Positions 32,239 to 44,980 of a DNA stretch of 64,000 nt are shown piece by piece. The translations under genes were made by a program, and so were the position numbers. The notes under the pieces were generated by a model, which was given only the letters and a program-made list of their open reading frames with translations, was not told the origin of the DNA and made no database searches. The DNA comes from Allantophomopsis cytisporea. Taxonomy: Eukaryota; Ascomycota; Leotiomycetes; Phacidiales; Phacidiaceae. How positions within the stretch are numbered: position 1 is the first letter of the stretch; each line of letters starts with the position of its first letter. The stretch spans positions 930,001-994,000 of the forward strand of contig CP103025.1 of assembly GCA_024752435.1 (NCBI GenBank), read 5' to 3'.

Positions 32239-34865
32239 ATGGGTTACACAGATCTTGACACTTTGGCTATCAATGCGATCCGTCTTTTGGCGGTATGTAT
32301 TCAATGTTTCCCATTCCCTTTCATCAGAAACTCAGAGCTGCGTCGAAGCCTCATGAATTACGACCCCGCTACCCCTCCACCGCTCTTCACCAAAAATGAA
32401 GCTTCACAGAACTGACTCAATATCGGCACACAGGTCGATGCCACCTTCAAGAGCAACTCCGGTCACCCGGGTGCCCCAATGGGTATGGCCCCAGTAAGTA
32501 ATCGCATTCGCTGATGATGCGATGCAGTCGATTGACCCGAAAACCAGATTGCACACGTTCTGTTCAACAAGTTCATGAACTTCAACCCAAAGAACCCAGA
32601 CTGGGTCAACCGTGACAGATTCGTCCTCTCGTAAGTTTCTAGCTCCTGAACACTTTTCTACATTCCCGTAAAGCTTTTCGTTCGATGACTTCAATCGTTG
32701 CCGGCTTCCCCGATGCCACACGATAAGAGCACCCAGAGGGTTTTCACGATCTCTTCATCACTCATCAGGGCTTTCTATGAGGTCACGCTCTTATTTGAGG
32801 GGTTTGATCTTATTTGCGATTCGTCTGACATCTACGCGCTATTGCAATTGCAAATTATTCAATTTTGACAAGAATTGCCACTAACACCCGATTTTTAGCA
32901 ACGGTCACGCATGTATGCTTCAATACGCTCTCCTCCACGTTTTCGGATACGCCATCTCCATTGATGACCTCAAGAAGTTCAGAGTAAGTTCTAAAGCTAT
33001 TTCCTCAAGAAATATTCAAATCTGACAAATTTTCAGTCTATTGACTCCATCACACCTGGTCACCCAGAGGCCCACGACACCCCAGGTATCGAGGTCACCA
33101 CTGGTCCATTGGGACAGGGTTTCTCCAACGCTGTTGGTCTTGCTATTGCTCAGGCCCACGCTGGTGCCGAGTTCAACAAGCCAGGCTTCGATCTTATTAA
33201 CAACTACACCTACACCTTCTTGGGTGATGGATGTATGCAGGAGGGTGTTGCCAGTGAGGCCGCTTCTTTGGCTGGTCACTTGCAACTCGGTAACTTGATT
33301 GCCATCTACGATGACAACCACATCTCCATTGATGGTGACATCAACTGCTCCTTCACCGAGGATGTCTTGAAGAGATTCGAGGCCTACGGATGGCACGTTG
33401 AGACCGTCGATGACGGTGACCACGACTTGGCTGCTATGGAGGCTGCTATCAAGAAGTGCCAGGCTGTCAAGGACAAGCCATCTGTGATTAAGCTTAGAAC
33501 CACCATTGGTTTCGGTTCCAAGCTGCAGGGTACCGGTGGTGTCCACGGTGCCCCACTCAAGGCCGACGATATCAAGCAGGTTAAGGAGAAGTTCGGCTAC
33601 GACCCAGAGACCACCTTCAACGTCCCACAGGAGGTCTACGACTTGTACCACAAGCACTCTGCTGAGGGTGCCGCCAAGGAGGCTGAGTGGAACAAGCTTT
33701 TCGAGAAGTACGGAGAGGAGTACAAGGCCGAGCACGCCGACCTCAAGCGCCGCTTGGCGGGTGAGCTCCCACAGGGATGGGAGAAGAGCCTCCCAACCTA
33801 CAAGCCAACTGATGACGCTGTTGCCTCAAGAAAACTTTCCGAGATCGTTCTCCAGAAGATCCACGATGTCATTCCAGAGCTTGTCGGTGGTTCCGCCGAT
33901 TTGACCTCTTCCAACCTTACTAGATGGAAGGAGGCCGTTGACTTCCAGCCGCCATCCACCGGTCTCGGTGACTACTCTGGACGTTACATCAGATACGGTG
34001 TCCGTGAGCACGCCATGGGTGCTATCATGAACGGTCTTTCCGCCTACGGAACCGTCATCCCATACTCCGGTACTTTCCTTAACTTCGTCTCCTACGCTGC
34101 CGGTGCCGTCCGTCTTTCCGCCCTTTCCCAGGTCCGCAACATCTGGGTCGCCACCCACGACTCCATCGGTCTTGGTGAGGATGGACCAACCCATCAGCCA
34201 ATTGAGACTTTGGCCCACTTCCGTGCTCTTCCAAACTGTATGGTCTGGCGCCCAGCTGACGGTAACGAGACCTCCGCTGCCTACTACCTCGCCTTGACCT
34301 CCAAGCACACTCCATCCATCATCGCCCTTTCCCGCCAGAACCTCCCACAACTTAACTCCTCCATCGCTAGCGCCATTAAGGGAGGTTACGTTGTTCATGA
34401 GGCCGAGAAGGCCGACATCACCCTCGTTTCTACTGGTTCCGAGGTTGGTATCTGTGTTGATGCCATCGCCTACTTGAAGGAGAAGCACAACCTCACCGCC
34501 CGTGTTGTCTCTATCCCATGTTTCGAGGTCTTCGATGCCCAGGACAAGGAGTACAGACTCAGCGTTCTTCCAGATGGTATCCCATCTCTTTCCGTTGAGG
34601 TTATGTCCACCATGGGATGGGAGAGATACACCCACGAGCAGTTCGGTATCAACCGCTTTGGTGCCTCCGGTGCTTACAAGGACGTCTACAAGGTACGATT
34701 CCATAATGATCCCCTCAAAAAAATGCCATTTACTAACAGCCATTACAGAAGTTCGAGTTCACCCCAGAGGGTATCTCCAAGCGCGCCGTCGCCACTGTTG
34801 AGTTCTGGAAGGATGTTCCAAACATCCGCTCCCCACTCAACCGTGCTTTCCAACAGCTCATCTAA
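32239..34865 (+). CDS. TKL1: Transketolase
   Basis: Transketolase moves two-carbon units between sugar phosphates in the non-oxidative pentose phosphate pathway, using thiamine diphosphate. Six exons (32239-32292, 32434-32493, 32548-32630, 32899-32983, 33037-34692, 34749-34865) give 684 residues. Key features are SNSGHPGAPMGMAP, the cofactor motif GDGCMQEG (G157-D-G159) to DDN (186-188), the catalytic Glu418 in VREHAMGAIMNG, and the C-terminal HEQFGINRFGASG. Residue numbers match yeast closely. All introns are GT..AG and in frame. Codons are strongly biased (CCA for Pro, AAG, GGT, GCC), as expected for a highly expressed enzyme. The bias also leaves long meaningless antisense frames. The 268-nt fourth intron is the longest in the gene. 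Confidence 0.97.
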
Positions 34866-35204
34866 GCTGTCTCTTTTAGCGTCTTGGGTTTTGGGAATAA
34901 TCAGTGGTATTGATCATGGCCACGTCCAGATCTTTATAAATCATCTTGTAGCGTGTTTATAGACGAAAATTTATGTTTAACGAACTTGTTTAACGGTTCT
35001 TCCATGATTGTGACGCTGTATTGACCCTACTGGCTTCTTTACATAAACTCCAGCTCCCTAATTTATCTTCCAACTCGACTTGACTTACACCCCGCGCCCC
35101 TGAATTCTTCTCTATGCTTGCAGGAGAGTCCTACGCTGCATACTCAATGCCATCCCAACCAGCAGTCATCTAGTTAAATTGGTACCTCTTTCCAAACCCT
35201 TTGT
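34866..35204. other. Convergent intergenic gap after transketolase
   Basis: These 339 nt hold two 3' flanks. They are T/C-rich with no gene or repeat of note. Confidence 0.5.
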
Positions 35205-35801
35205 TCAACCTTCCCCAACATCGTCTCCTGCTGCATCATCTTGTCTGTCCTGTTCTCTTACCCATTCTCTCTGAAAGCCTCTACCAATTCTCTCCAATCT
35301 GACTGCCGCTCGCCTAGCTTCGCGCAATTCACCCTCACTGCCCCCAACGACAGTAGCTATCAAGAGTGGAGGTGCCTCGACAGACAATTCCTCAGATTCC
35401 GATGCCTTGACAGCACGAGTCCCATTGGCAGCTACAGCTACCCCATACCCCTCATTCCCGCCGCTTTCTACAGCCCCACTTCTACCATCCTGCTCCCTTC
35501 TGCTCCCCTGTGGCCCAATAGCTGCCGGATTCAAGTACGAGTGTAAAAGTATCGGCCCATTATCAGTCGTCTCCACCATCACCCGCTGCGGCACGCCCAG
35601 ACCCAGCCGCTTTGCTGACTCGAAGGCTGTGCTGGCGGCCGAGGTCAGGGAATCGAGCGCGCGTGCATTGTCTGGCGCGCCGTCTGCTGCGAGGTCGTGG
35701 TCGGAGCTCGAGGCCGCTGATGCTGAGGAGAGGAGGGGATTGAGGGCGCGGTCTGTGAGGTGAAGGGAGAGATTGGGATGTGCCTGGACTGGATGCGCCA
35801 T
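35205..35801 (-). CDS. Small protein of unknown function
   Basis: A single-exon protein of 198 residues. I start it at the ATG at 35801 (MAHPVQAHPNLSLHLTDRAL). The frame stays open upstream for 93 more codons, but that part reads as non-coding. The segment VPQRVMVETTDNGPILLHSY suggests a beta strand pair like the start of a roadblock-type small domain, but this is speculation. An Ala/Ser/Asp-rich linker comes before it and a Gly-rich linker after it. Next comes LLIATVVGGSEGELREARRA, and the C terminus is a charged helix rich in Arg and Glu. There is no signal peptide or membrane helix. It is divergent from the golgin-like gene, with 331 nt between starts. Confidence 0.65.
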   Translation of the reverse strand: MAHPVQAHPNLSLHLTDRALNPLLSSASAASSSDHDLAADGAPDNARALDSLTSAASTAFESAKRLGLGVPQRVMVETTDNGPILLHSYLNPAAIGPQGSRREQDGRSGAVESGGNEGYGVAVAANGTRAVKASESEELSVEAPPLLIATVVGGSEGELREARRAAVRLERIGRGFQREWVREQDRQDDAAGDDVGEG

Positions 35802-36132
35802 GATCGCGATTACGCAATGACCCGTATTCGTCTTACTGTTGGTTGCGGCGTTGGATGTTGGTGAGCGATTTGTATGGTTGATTGTGTATCGTTCATATGT
35901 AGGTCCCGCGGCGGAAGCTGAGTACCATGAGCTTGCTGCTGGTGCTATGATGCGTTGCGGCAGGGGTGCCCGGAGCCTATTCCTAGCGGGAGCCGTGAGC
36001 TGGAACTTGCCGTGCTTCAAGCTGGCCTCCAGAGTATGTATCATCTCGCAATCTCGCATCGAGATATCACATTCCAGCATTCAGATATTAGATTACTTCT
36101 TCTCAACCACATTCATTTGATCTCTCATCACA
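35802..36132. promoter_or_regulatory. Divergent upstream region (orphan / coiled-coil gene)
   Basis: These 331 nt lie between two start codons. Although a minus-strand frame is open here, its composition is unlike protein, and the gap must serve as promoter for both neighbours. Confidence 0.45.
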
Positions 36133-37984
36133 ATGGCCGACGCTGAAGAAAAAGCAAAGGCTGAGAAGCTGGCGGCGGCTAAGAAACGTGTAAGATTGAC
36201 TGGGGTTATGTTCTGCTTGGCACATACTGATTTATCTGTATAGGTCGAGCAATTGAAGAAGAAGAATGCGAAGAAAACCGGCACGAAGAAAGAGAAACCT
36301 GCTGCAACTGCTTCAGAAACGCCTGATGACGACGCAAAAGCATTAGTTGAGACGCCTGACGAGCCAGAAACGAAAGCAGATGACAGTGCCGCTGCTGGGG
36401 AGCCAACGCCGGCTGAAGAGCCCGCCAAAGACGATGATGAAGAAGCCGCAGATATCGTGGGCGACGAACCACCCTCATTGAAAAGAGAGTCTTCTGTCAC
36501 AGCTCAATCGAGAGCGCGATCCTCCTCGTTCCGTCAGGCTGGTCCGCTTTCTCCCAGTCCTTCGGGCGCCAAATCGCCAGGTCCCGAGGAGGGAACGACG
36601 GCTCCTGAGATATATCGAAAGCAGGCTGCTCGCATTGAGGAATTGGAGAAGGAGAATAAGAGGTTGGCTAAGGAGGCTAGTGATGGGGAGAAGCGCTGGA
36701 AGAAGGCAGAGGATGAATTGGAGGATTTGCGGGAGGCCGAGCCATCATCAGGACATGCGTCGAACACGACTGCCGAGGTTGAGAAACTTGTGAGTTCATG
36801 GCGTCAGGATCTCCCTTATATATGCAATACTAATTCAATCACAGAAAGCCGAAATCGCTTCGCTTCAGCGCCAGAACACACAATTACAGTCACAGACTTC
36901 AAAACTGTCGCGACATGGTTCGTCGCCATCGGTATCTGGAGCAGCTGTACCTTCCGATCTTGCCGAACAACTAGCTTCCAAATCGTCAACTATTGAGTCG
37001 ATGGAAATCGAGATCTCGAATTTGCGTGCACAATTGGACAGAGTTGCCACAGGTTCATCCGTTGAAAAGGAACAAATCGCGGCATTGGAAGAGAAATTGA
37101 GCAGGAGCGAAAAGGCTGCTGAGAGATCAGAACGCGAATTGGGCGATTTGAGGAAAGATCTGGAACGTACAACAGCCAAGGCCGTTAAGGAGAGCAGCGA
37201 GCGCACCTCGACAGAAACCAAGGTCAGAACACTAGAGCGTGAGGCTGAGGAGGCCAAGACTCACGCCGACGAACTACAAAAGAAAGTCGATGCATTGGAG
37301 AAGAAAGTCACAGCATTGACAACATTGCACAAGGAGCACGATACACGTTCACAAGCCTTGAAGAAAGAGCACGAAAAAACAGAGAAGGACGCCTCCGAGC
37401 TGCGATCTAAGCTAGCCAATATCGAGAATGAGAACCTCAGACTGAAGGAAGAGAAAGAGAGGACGAAGAAGAGAGATGCAGATGGTGCTGATGATGCAGG
37501 CGTCGACGAGCTCGAGGATGAAGAACGCCTACGCCTCGAGAAGAAGATCCGCGAGCTTGAGACCGAGGTCTTTGAGCTACGCCGCGGTGCCTGGCGCGAC
37601 AAGCGCATTGAGCTGCAGGGCGACGACGGTATGACTAGTCCCGGTGCGCGCTTCACAGATGTCGATCTCGGGAATGGCGTGGGATCACCTAGCTCCCGGA
37701 GGAGAAGTCTTGTCGGTGGCACTCGTACGGTCACTGACTACATTAGTAGCGGGTTCAATGCTATTACTGGCGGCGGTGCTGATGATGAGCTTCTTGAGGA
37801 CGACGAGGATTTGGACTTTGATGAGGACGCTTTCCGTCGTGCGCATCAGGAGGAGGCGCAGAAGAGGCTTGAGAGGGTTAAGGAGCTTAAGCGTGGGCTG
37901 AAGACTTGGGAGGGGTGGAGGCTGGATCTTGTGGAGAATAGGAGGGCCGGTGGCGAGGGGGCTGGTGAGATTTTTGAGGTTTAG
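36133..37984 (+). CDS. Golgin-like coiled-coil protein (M-protein-repeat type)
   Basis: A 580-residue protein in three exons (36133-36189, 36244-36789, 36845-37984; introns of 54 and 55 nt). Residues 1-110 are Lys/Ala-rich then acidic and disordered. From about 155 to 410 it is an almost unbroken coiled coil with heptads of Leu and charged residues (for example EIYRKQAARIEELEKENKRL, SNLRAQLDRVA, EDEERLRLEKKIRELETEVF). A conserved C-terminal block follows with YISSGFNAITGG and ELKRGLKTWEGWRLDLVENR. This layout fits fungal golgin-like proteins called M protein repeat proteins, thought to act as Golgi tethers. I cannot tell which golgin it matches, so no symbol is given. Confidence 0.78.
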
Positions 37985-40900
37985 GCTCTAGATTTGTTAG
38001 ATGGATTTTGTATGTGGCATGAAATACCTACGCTTGATGATGATTTCTCGATCTGCTGGCTGCTGTTTGCTGTGATGAAATGTGTTTCAAGATGGGATTC
38101 AATGAAGATCTACAGTTCAAAGGAGGACCGACTTGTGCCCAGGAATACACGATACACAATAGAACCATCATACGTGACAAGACCATGGAGATCATTCATT
38201 GTAGGTGAAGGTCTGCAAATGACAGAAGTCAGGCCCGACGCCAATGCACGAGTATAACGACAATGTATGTGTAAGATGTATGTATATATGTATCCTCGAC
38301 ATACACAGGATGGATGATCCATGCGAGAGTACAAGAGGACATCAAACACACGAGCACTTCCCTTATGCATATAATTCATCCCAACACATGTGGAAAGTGG
38401 AGGGAATAAGGTAGTCGGCCGTTGGCCGCCGCGTAGTCCACCTCACTAGGCGCATCTAGCCCAGCCCAAGATCACCGGCACCGTTTGCAATCGATGTGAG
38501 ACTAGAGCCTCTCGCCAACTGCGACGACCTGCTTTTCATTCCGCAGCGCGCCCTTCTAGTGGTCTTGCCAAGTGCTGTATGTCGCTGTTGCTCGCGCCGT
38601 TTCGGAATGGGTGCTGTTCTGCTGATTGGGATGTTTGGGCGAGGATTGAGGCGGCGGATGAAACCGTCCGTCACTCGAGCGCTCTTGTGAATATCTCTTG
38701 CATCTGTGGTGTCGTGTTTAGATGTGAGGTGAATGAGATCGTGTTGCTTGTGGGGTTGTAATTTCACCTGAGATTTGATATGCTAAAGGATTTCGATTTG
38801 CTTCGGCGTGCATGATGTAACAATGTTATTGTCATTGTTCTCTTGCTGGAAAAATTGGTCAGTTCTTAGAATTGTGGGAGCACCAATCTTTTGCATCAGG
38901 GATTTTTTTCGTTTCTTTTCTTTCTTTTTCCTTCTTTTTCTTGGAATCTTGAAATTGATTGTTGTCTCCTCGAACTAAAGTCCGATGATGGATATAGCGA
39001 ATACTGATCAGCGCATGTACTGTGTACTTGGTGCAAGAACCGATCTTCAGTATGGTGCACATAGTAGCATACAGTAGAACACTGTGTAAATAGAATAAAA
39101 TTACCAAATTTGTTGGTCACTTGTCGACGGGAAACAGCAGATCTGCATTGAGATATGGGTCATATATGAGCAGCACAATCATCTCATTCTTGCCGAGGTG
39201 TGCCGTGGTAAGATGATGAGAGTAACACATTCAAGTTCACATCATCCTCTCATCAATGACCGCATTAGATGGGCATGGGAGACTATTTGGATTATTGGAC
39301 GACGACGGAAAGTCTTGCTGTACCTGATAAACGTCGGTAATACCGGTTCGTTACTGGCAGCTTGTGCCCACAGAGTACTCCATATGGGGAATATTACACA
39401 GCAACTTGACTTCGTCTTCGCTAACACGACAAAGTCTATCTCTGTCTTGAATATCCTATTTAGGCGATTATCGTGGATGACTTCGTGACAATGGCTCCAT
39501 CTGAGCTGAATGACATATGGCAACCGTGAGCTGAGACGAAAGACACGAGAGAGACGTCAAAGTCAATGGCCATGATGCTCCATATGGAATGCAATTCCCT
39601 TTGATTTGTCGCTTTATGTCCTCTACGTAATGCTTCATCAACGATTCAGGTCAGCACGAAGATCCACCTTGACTTTATTGACATCATTGCTCCTCTCGTC
39701 AAACGTTCATTGTGTCTCTCTACTCTCCAGGCCCGAAGTGGGCCACCGCACCAGCACGTGACTCAGGTGCCTCGTAACTCGCGTGCAAAGTAAGTCAACT
39801 GAGTCAGGTAAGTCGTCACGATGAGTGAAAAGGAGCAGTGAAAAATCTGGCTGGGCAGCAAGATCACATATTTTCTGAGACGCGTCTCAAACGGCGCAAT
39901 TGACCGCTGCCATCGACAGCGCAATGAGCAGCTTCAGCTCACCAGTATGAGGGATCAGCTTCAAGGTCATGGTGATAAGGGATAGCAATGATCACCAACT
40001 GGTGAGCTGTTGAACACAGCTCAGATCCAAGTCCACACAATGACACTTGACGGCACGTGATCGTCATCAGGAACAAAATCTCGGTGGGGCTCGGACATTG
40101 ACAGCACTTAGAGTCCGCCGCCATCCACCAGCGCTATTCACCTACATCACCTATGTACCTTACCTAGTACCTTAGGTAATTACCTTAGTTGCCTTACGAA
40201 AAGGAATCGAAATCCTTCTCGAAGAAATGTCAAGCGGATCTAACCACGCGCTACTCCTTTAACGCCTACGGTCGTAACCAGCGAAGAAGAGCTGTCATCT
40301 ATCTGCGGGCAGGGAATAGGCTCAGTGCACCCGTAGTTTTGCCTGCAAATTGCCCGCGTAACACAAATATTGCAAGGCACAAAATGACAGGCCGGGAGTA
40401 TCCTTGACCTGAATTACAGATTTCTGTCACGGGTACTGAATCAATCTGTGTACAGGGAATCCGGCCCTTCATTTCTCCGTTCTGGATACACTCCGCCTGG
40501 ACCTGGACTCTCTCCGCCCTCCCACCATTCGGCCCTGTTCATTATATGGGCCCTGGAGCATGAGTAGAAGACGGAGTAATGAGGAGAGAGAATGGGGCTC
40601 CGGAATTCTGCGGGACAATCGTAAGATGAGGAGGAGGAGAAGGAGGAGGAGTACGGAGGATAGACGGAGTCTGGAGTACTACATCGCGGAGGAAGAGAGA
40701 ACGGATGATTCCAAGCAGGGGTATCACCATACATCGAGACCCTGGCACACACCCATCGCTACATTTTCGTCGGCTTGAGCGCCAAGTCACGTGATCCGCG
40801 AAAGTTTTGCGCAAAGGAAGAGGGAAAAAAAAAAAGAAAGCCAACGAACGGGCGCCGCTGTGTGCCGAGAAATGATCGATAGACTAGGGATGGGAGAGGC

Positions 40901-43145
40901 GTTAAGGTTGACAGGGCTTTTCGCGTTATGCATGCCAATAAACACCTCGTCGTCATCGAGAATTTGTTTGTTTGGACTGCACTTGTTCTCCAGTCCTACA
41001 TGAATCACTCCACGAAGATGGAGAGTGCGGAGTTGTCAAGTTCCCCAACTGGAGAAAAGCTTTGGAGAGAGGAATTCTGGAGAAAGGCCCTCTCCTCTAC
41101 GATCAGATTACTGCCCCCATTATTTCACCCCATTCTCCCCGTGGACTGTGGAGTTCTCGTGGGACTCGTGGAGCATGTCGCAACACGACAAACAGCAACT
41201 TGCATGTTTTTCGCCGAGAAACCATCACACAGTCCCTTATTTTTAGTCGAGTAATGCCGAGTGGGCCCACTCTCACTCAGATTCTGACAAACTACGCCTA
41301 GTGCCCTCGGCTTTTCCATGGGAAGCTCACCAGAGAGCGCCGTGAGGCTGATCAATCTAATAATGAAGAAGGGCGCCACGAACGCCCTAGACGACGCTCG
41401 TGAATTGAAACTCTCGCTGAGCAGTTGAAGTGGGAGCAATCATGCACTTGTGGTACATAGTGATCCCGGGTGGCGTACGTATCGCATGGCTGCTTGGCCA
41501 ACATTCTCGGATCATGTTAATGTGGCTTTATCTGCCCGATACCCTTCCCCCCTTGCAGCGTGCAGGTCGTGTGGTTGCTCTCTTGCTTGTAGCTTTTCAA
41601 TTGTTGTTATCATTGCACGCGCGTGTTTGATACTTTATTCGTCCGTACGGAATATATCCAGATATCCGTATATCCATACAGGTGCGAAGTTAAAGCTTAA
41701 TTCTGTGATAGGTCATGCATGGAAAGCCGCTGTTCATGGCAAACATCTGATATGCTGTGAATAAAAAAAACACTCCGTACTAAATGCGTACGGTGATTTT
41801 CCAAGTACCTACATACTCCCTTCACCTTATCAATCGCTTCTACTCGACTTCCCCTTTGTTGTATGTAAGTATACGGAGTACATCCTCCATACCCCATATG
41901 CTAGGATACATTCGCTCCAGTTTCCCTTTTCCATTCCAATATCCACCTCCCCCTCCTTATTCTGGGCTCCTATGTACATGCAAATCATCCTTTCTTTTTT
42001 TCTCTTCTTTTCTTCCTTCCTCTCCTCGTCTCGCTGTCAAAATCTTAACATTATTATTGCCGGATGGGACAACTCATGGCTTTGCTCCGGTAGTAGTATC
42101 CACATCGCCTGAGCTAGTGAGGCCTACATGAGGCTGATCTGAGTTTTTCACGGCGCCATGATGCGCTACCACGTACTACCCTTGTAATATTCGACTGAAC
42201 ATGGTCAAGTGAAGCTCCCATTAGTGAGGCTCAAAGTCGGCCTTTGACGGACTAAGCCACATTTGTACGATTTCTTTCAACGACCTTGCGTAAATGGCCG
42301 AAACCACGGAGCTTCATCGTGCCTCATCTGCCAAAACACCAAAAAATTCTTCAGGACTATCAACATCGAATCAACGACAAGAAATCTTCAAGGCACGATG
42401 ATAATCAGATGTTCACCGCCTTAAGGAATGCATCTACAATCACACACACATTCCATCACACACACAAACTTTTTGTAATTAATTGGCGCTGTGAAAAAAA
42501 AAAAAGAACTCCCTTTCTTTCTTGCCGTGGGCCCATTCTTGCAGCCACTTAGTGAGGCTCAACCACCGGAATAACACCGAAAGGCCCATTTTTGTCAAAA
42601 CATCGTGACTTGGATCTCGACTTGGATCTTCCTTAGTCTTGGTTACAACCACTGCTCGCACCAAATATCAGTTTGCGCTTTGCTGGCCGTGCCGACATGC
42701 GAAATATTTCCTTTTCGTGTTGGACTACCCTTTACTCTGCAGACACCTCCCCCGGTGCCACTCCTATGCTCAATCACCCATCGGCGGCTTCTGCTCGTCA
42801 TGCCTCCCCTCGTCCGTCCGTTCCACATTCCAGTAGCTACCCTTGTCGGGAATCTTCCTCTCCTCAATGTCCCACACAGACGGAACTAAGGAAAGTCTCT
42901 GGTATCCTGGTCTCTCAAATCCTCCTCCAGTCCTCCAGTTTCCCCCACTCGGGACATCTTGCCCCAGTGTCCAGACTCCAGTTTAGGAGCAAAACAGTGC
43001 CCGAATATTCAAAGTCAACTTCTAGGGCGTTCTCTATAAGAACTCTGTTGTCCCCCATCCTCTTTGTCTCAGTAGCTCATAGTTCATATCAATTTATATT
43101 CATCAATTCCCTAATAGGTGGTCGTCAATCATAACATCCGCCAAT
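37985..43145. other. 5.2-kb gene-free region upstream of the hexose transporter
   Basis: No protein gene is supported in this stretch. The frame at 38456-38767 (minus, 103 codons) is Arg-rich and has no family pattern. Visible non-coding features are a pyrimidine tract at about 38905-38945, a cluster of TACCTTAGGTA palindromes at 40156-40188, GA-rich purine tracts at 40620-40660, several CGGAGTA motifs (40571, 40651, 41771, 41871), A-runs at 40827-40838 and 42491-42503, a CA-rich tract at 42440-42470 and pyrimidine tracts at 41990-42035. The last few hundred nt are C/T-rich, fitting the leader of a strongly expressed gene. Confidence 0.6.
40156..40188. repeat. TACCTTA/TACCTTAGGTA palindrome cluster
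   Basis: Three copies of TACCTTA within 33 nt, the middle one (40168-40178) completing the palindrome TACCTTAGGTA. Related GAGGTAGGTAAGGTAG occurs at about 63792-63807. It may be a protein-binding site array or a repeat-derived motif. Confidence 0.6.
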
Positions 43146-44980
43146 ATGGGTCTCTTCAACAAGAAGTCTGAGAAGCCCGCCGAGGAGGTCGTGGCCGCCG
43201 AGAAGGATACTCCATCCTCTACTGTTCCTCCAACTCCAGCCGCCGGCTCAGTCCACTCCCAGACTGGTGCTGAGACTGCTGCCGCCAACAAGGATGTTGT
43301 TGGTGGTATCGAAGTCGAAATCCCAAAGTCTGTACCAATGTTGGCTTACGTTTTGGGTGCTGTTGCCTCCATTGGAGGTTTCATGTTCGGTTATGAGTCT
43401 GGTCAAATTTCTGGTATGTGGCAGTTATCAAAATTGAATTAAGATGTCAGTTGCTAACTTTGGCATTAGGTTTCGTTGCTATGTCCGACTTCTTGGAGCG
43501 ATTTGGACAGTACAACCCAGAGAAGAACACCTACTCTTTCTCTCCAGCCCGTGAGGGTACTATCGTCGGTCTTCTCTGTATCGGTACCTTGATTGGTTGC
43601 TTGATCTCCGCCCCAATGGCTGACAGACTCGGACGTCGTTACACCATCTCCTGCTCCGCTTTCTTCTACATCATTGGTGTAATCATCGAGATCACCTCTT
43701 CCCGCGTCTGGGTCCAATTCGCCATGGGTAGATTCGCTGCCGGTCTTGGTATCGGTGCTCTTTCCACCTCCGTCCCAATGTACCAGTCTGAGTCCATTCC
43801 TCGTGCCATTCGTGGAGCTGTTGTCTCTTCCTACCAATTGGCCATCACCATTGGTATCTGGACTGCCTACATGGTCAACTACGGAACTTCCGCCCAGTAC
43901 AGCAACTCCGCCCAATGGAGAATTCCAAACGGTCTTTCCGCTCTTTGGGCTATCCTCCTTGGTTTCTCCGTTCTCCTTCTCCCAGAGTCCCCGCGTTTTG
44001 CCTACAGAATGGGTCGTGAGGAAGAGGCCCGCAAGAACATGGCCCGCCTTAACGGTGTGGAGCCTTACTCCGCATTGATCAACGCTGAGATTGCCGAGAT
44101 CGAAGAGAAGCTCCAGGCTGAGAGAGCTGGTGGTGACCACCCATGGTACGAAATCTTCACCGGTCCACGTATGCTTTACCGCACTCTCCTCGGTATGACT
44201 CTCCAGGCCGGTCAGCAACTTACTGGTGCCAACTTCTTCTTCTACTACGGTACAACCATTTTCGCCGCCACCGGTCTCAAGAACTCCTACGTTACCTCCA
44301 TCATTCTCGGTACCGTCAACGTCGTAGCCACCATCGGTGGTCTCTGGATTGTCGCCAACTGCGGTCGTCGCAAGTCTCTCATGGCTGGTGCCGCCTGGAT
44401 GTTCATGTGCTTCATGATCTACTCCTTCGTCGGTCACTTCCTCCTTGAGGGTTCTACCGGAGCTACCAAGCAGACCTCTGGTAATGTCATGATTGTCTTC
44501 ACCTGTCTCTTCATTGTCGCCTTCGCCACCACATGGGGACCTCTCGTCTGGGCTATCGTTGGAGAGCTCTACCCAGCCCGTTACCGTGCCATCTGCATGG
44601 CCCTCGCCACTGCATCCAACTGGCTCTTCAACTTCCTCATCTCCTTCTTCTCGACCTTCATCACCAACGACATCGACTACCTCTACGGTCTCGTCTTCGG
44701 AGGATGCTGTTTCGCTCTCTTCTTCATCGTCTACTTCTTCCTCATTGAGTCCCGCGGCCGTTCCCTCGAGGAGATTGACACCATGTACGTGCTCCACGTC
44801 AACCCAATCACCTCCGCCTCCTGGAAGTCATCCGACCTCGGTGCCGACGGTTTCGAGGGTACCGACAACATGTACCTTGCCGCTGGCGGTCGTCAATTCG
44901 CCAAGAAGGAGCAGGCCGGCAACGAGGGTCTCTTCATGCACGACGAGACCGCTGGTGACAACGCCACCGAGAAGGTCTAA
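43146..44980 (+). CDS. MFS hexose/monosaccharide transporter
   Basis: A plasma-membrane sugar transporter of the major facilitator superfamily with 12 predicted helices. Two exons (43146-43413 and 43470-44980, 56-nt intron GTATGT..CATTAG) give 592 residues. Sugar-porter motifs present are GRRYTIS after helix 2, VPMYQSESIPRAIRGA after helix 4, PESPRFAYRMGREEEA, QLTGANFFFYYG, GRRKSLMAG, and the C-terminal SRGRSLEEIDTMY. The first 70 residues are a polar, Ala/Thr/Pro-rich cytosolic tail and the last 70 a cytosolic C terminus. The tail is shorter than in yeast Snf3/Rgt2 glucose sensors, so transport is likelier than sensing. Codon bias like that of transketolase suggests high expression. Substrate range cannot be read from sequence. 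Confidence 0.93.

Noticed and set aside
33016..34743. Two long minus-strand frames inside transketolase
   Set aside because: Antisense to a highly biased gene, with low-complexity composition and no family features.
35802..36080. N-terminal extension of the 198-residue orphan to 291 residues
   Set aside because: The added part is unlike protein and would consume the whole divergent promoter.
38456..38767. Arg-rich 103-codon frame as a gene
   Set aside because: No domain, splice partner or family pattern; composition can arise by chance in this GC-rich patch.
43466..44797. 443-codon minus-strand open frame inside the hexose transporter
   Set aside because: It is a by-product of the strong codon bias of the sense gene. 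The translated product is Gly/Glu/Asp-rich nonsense without domains.
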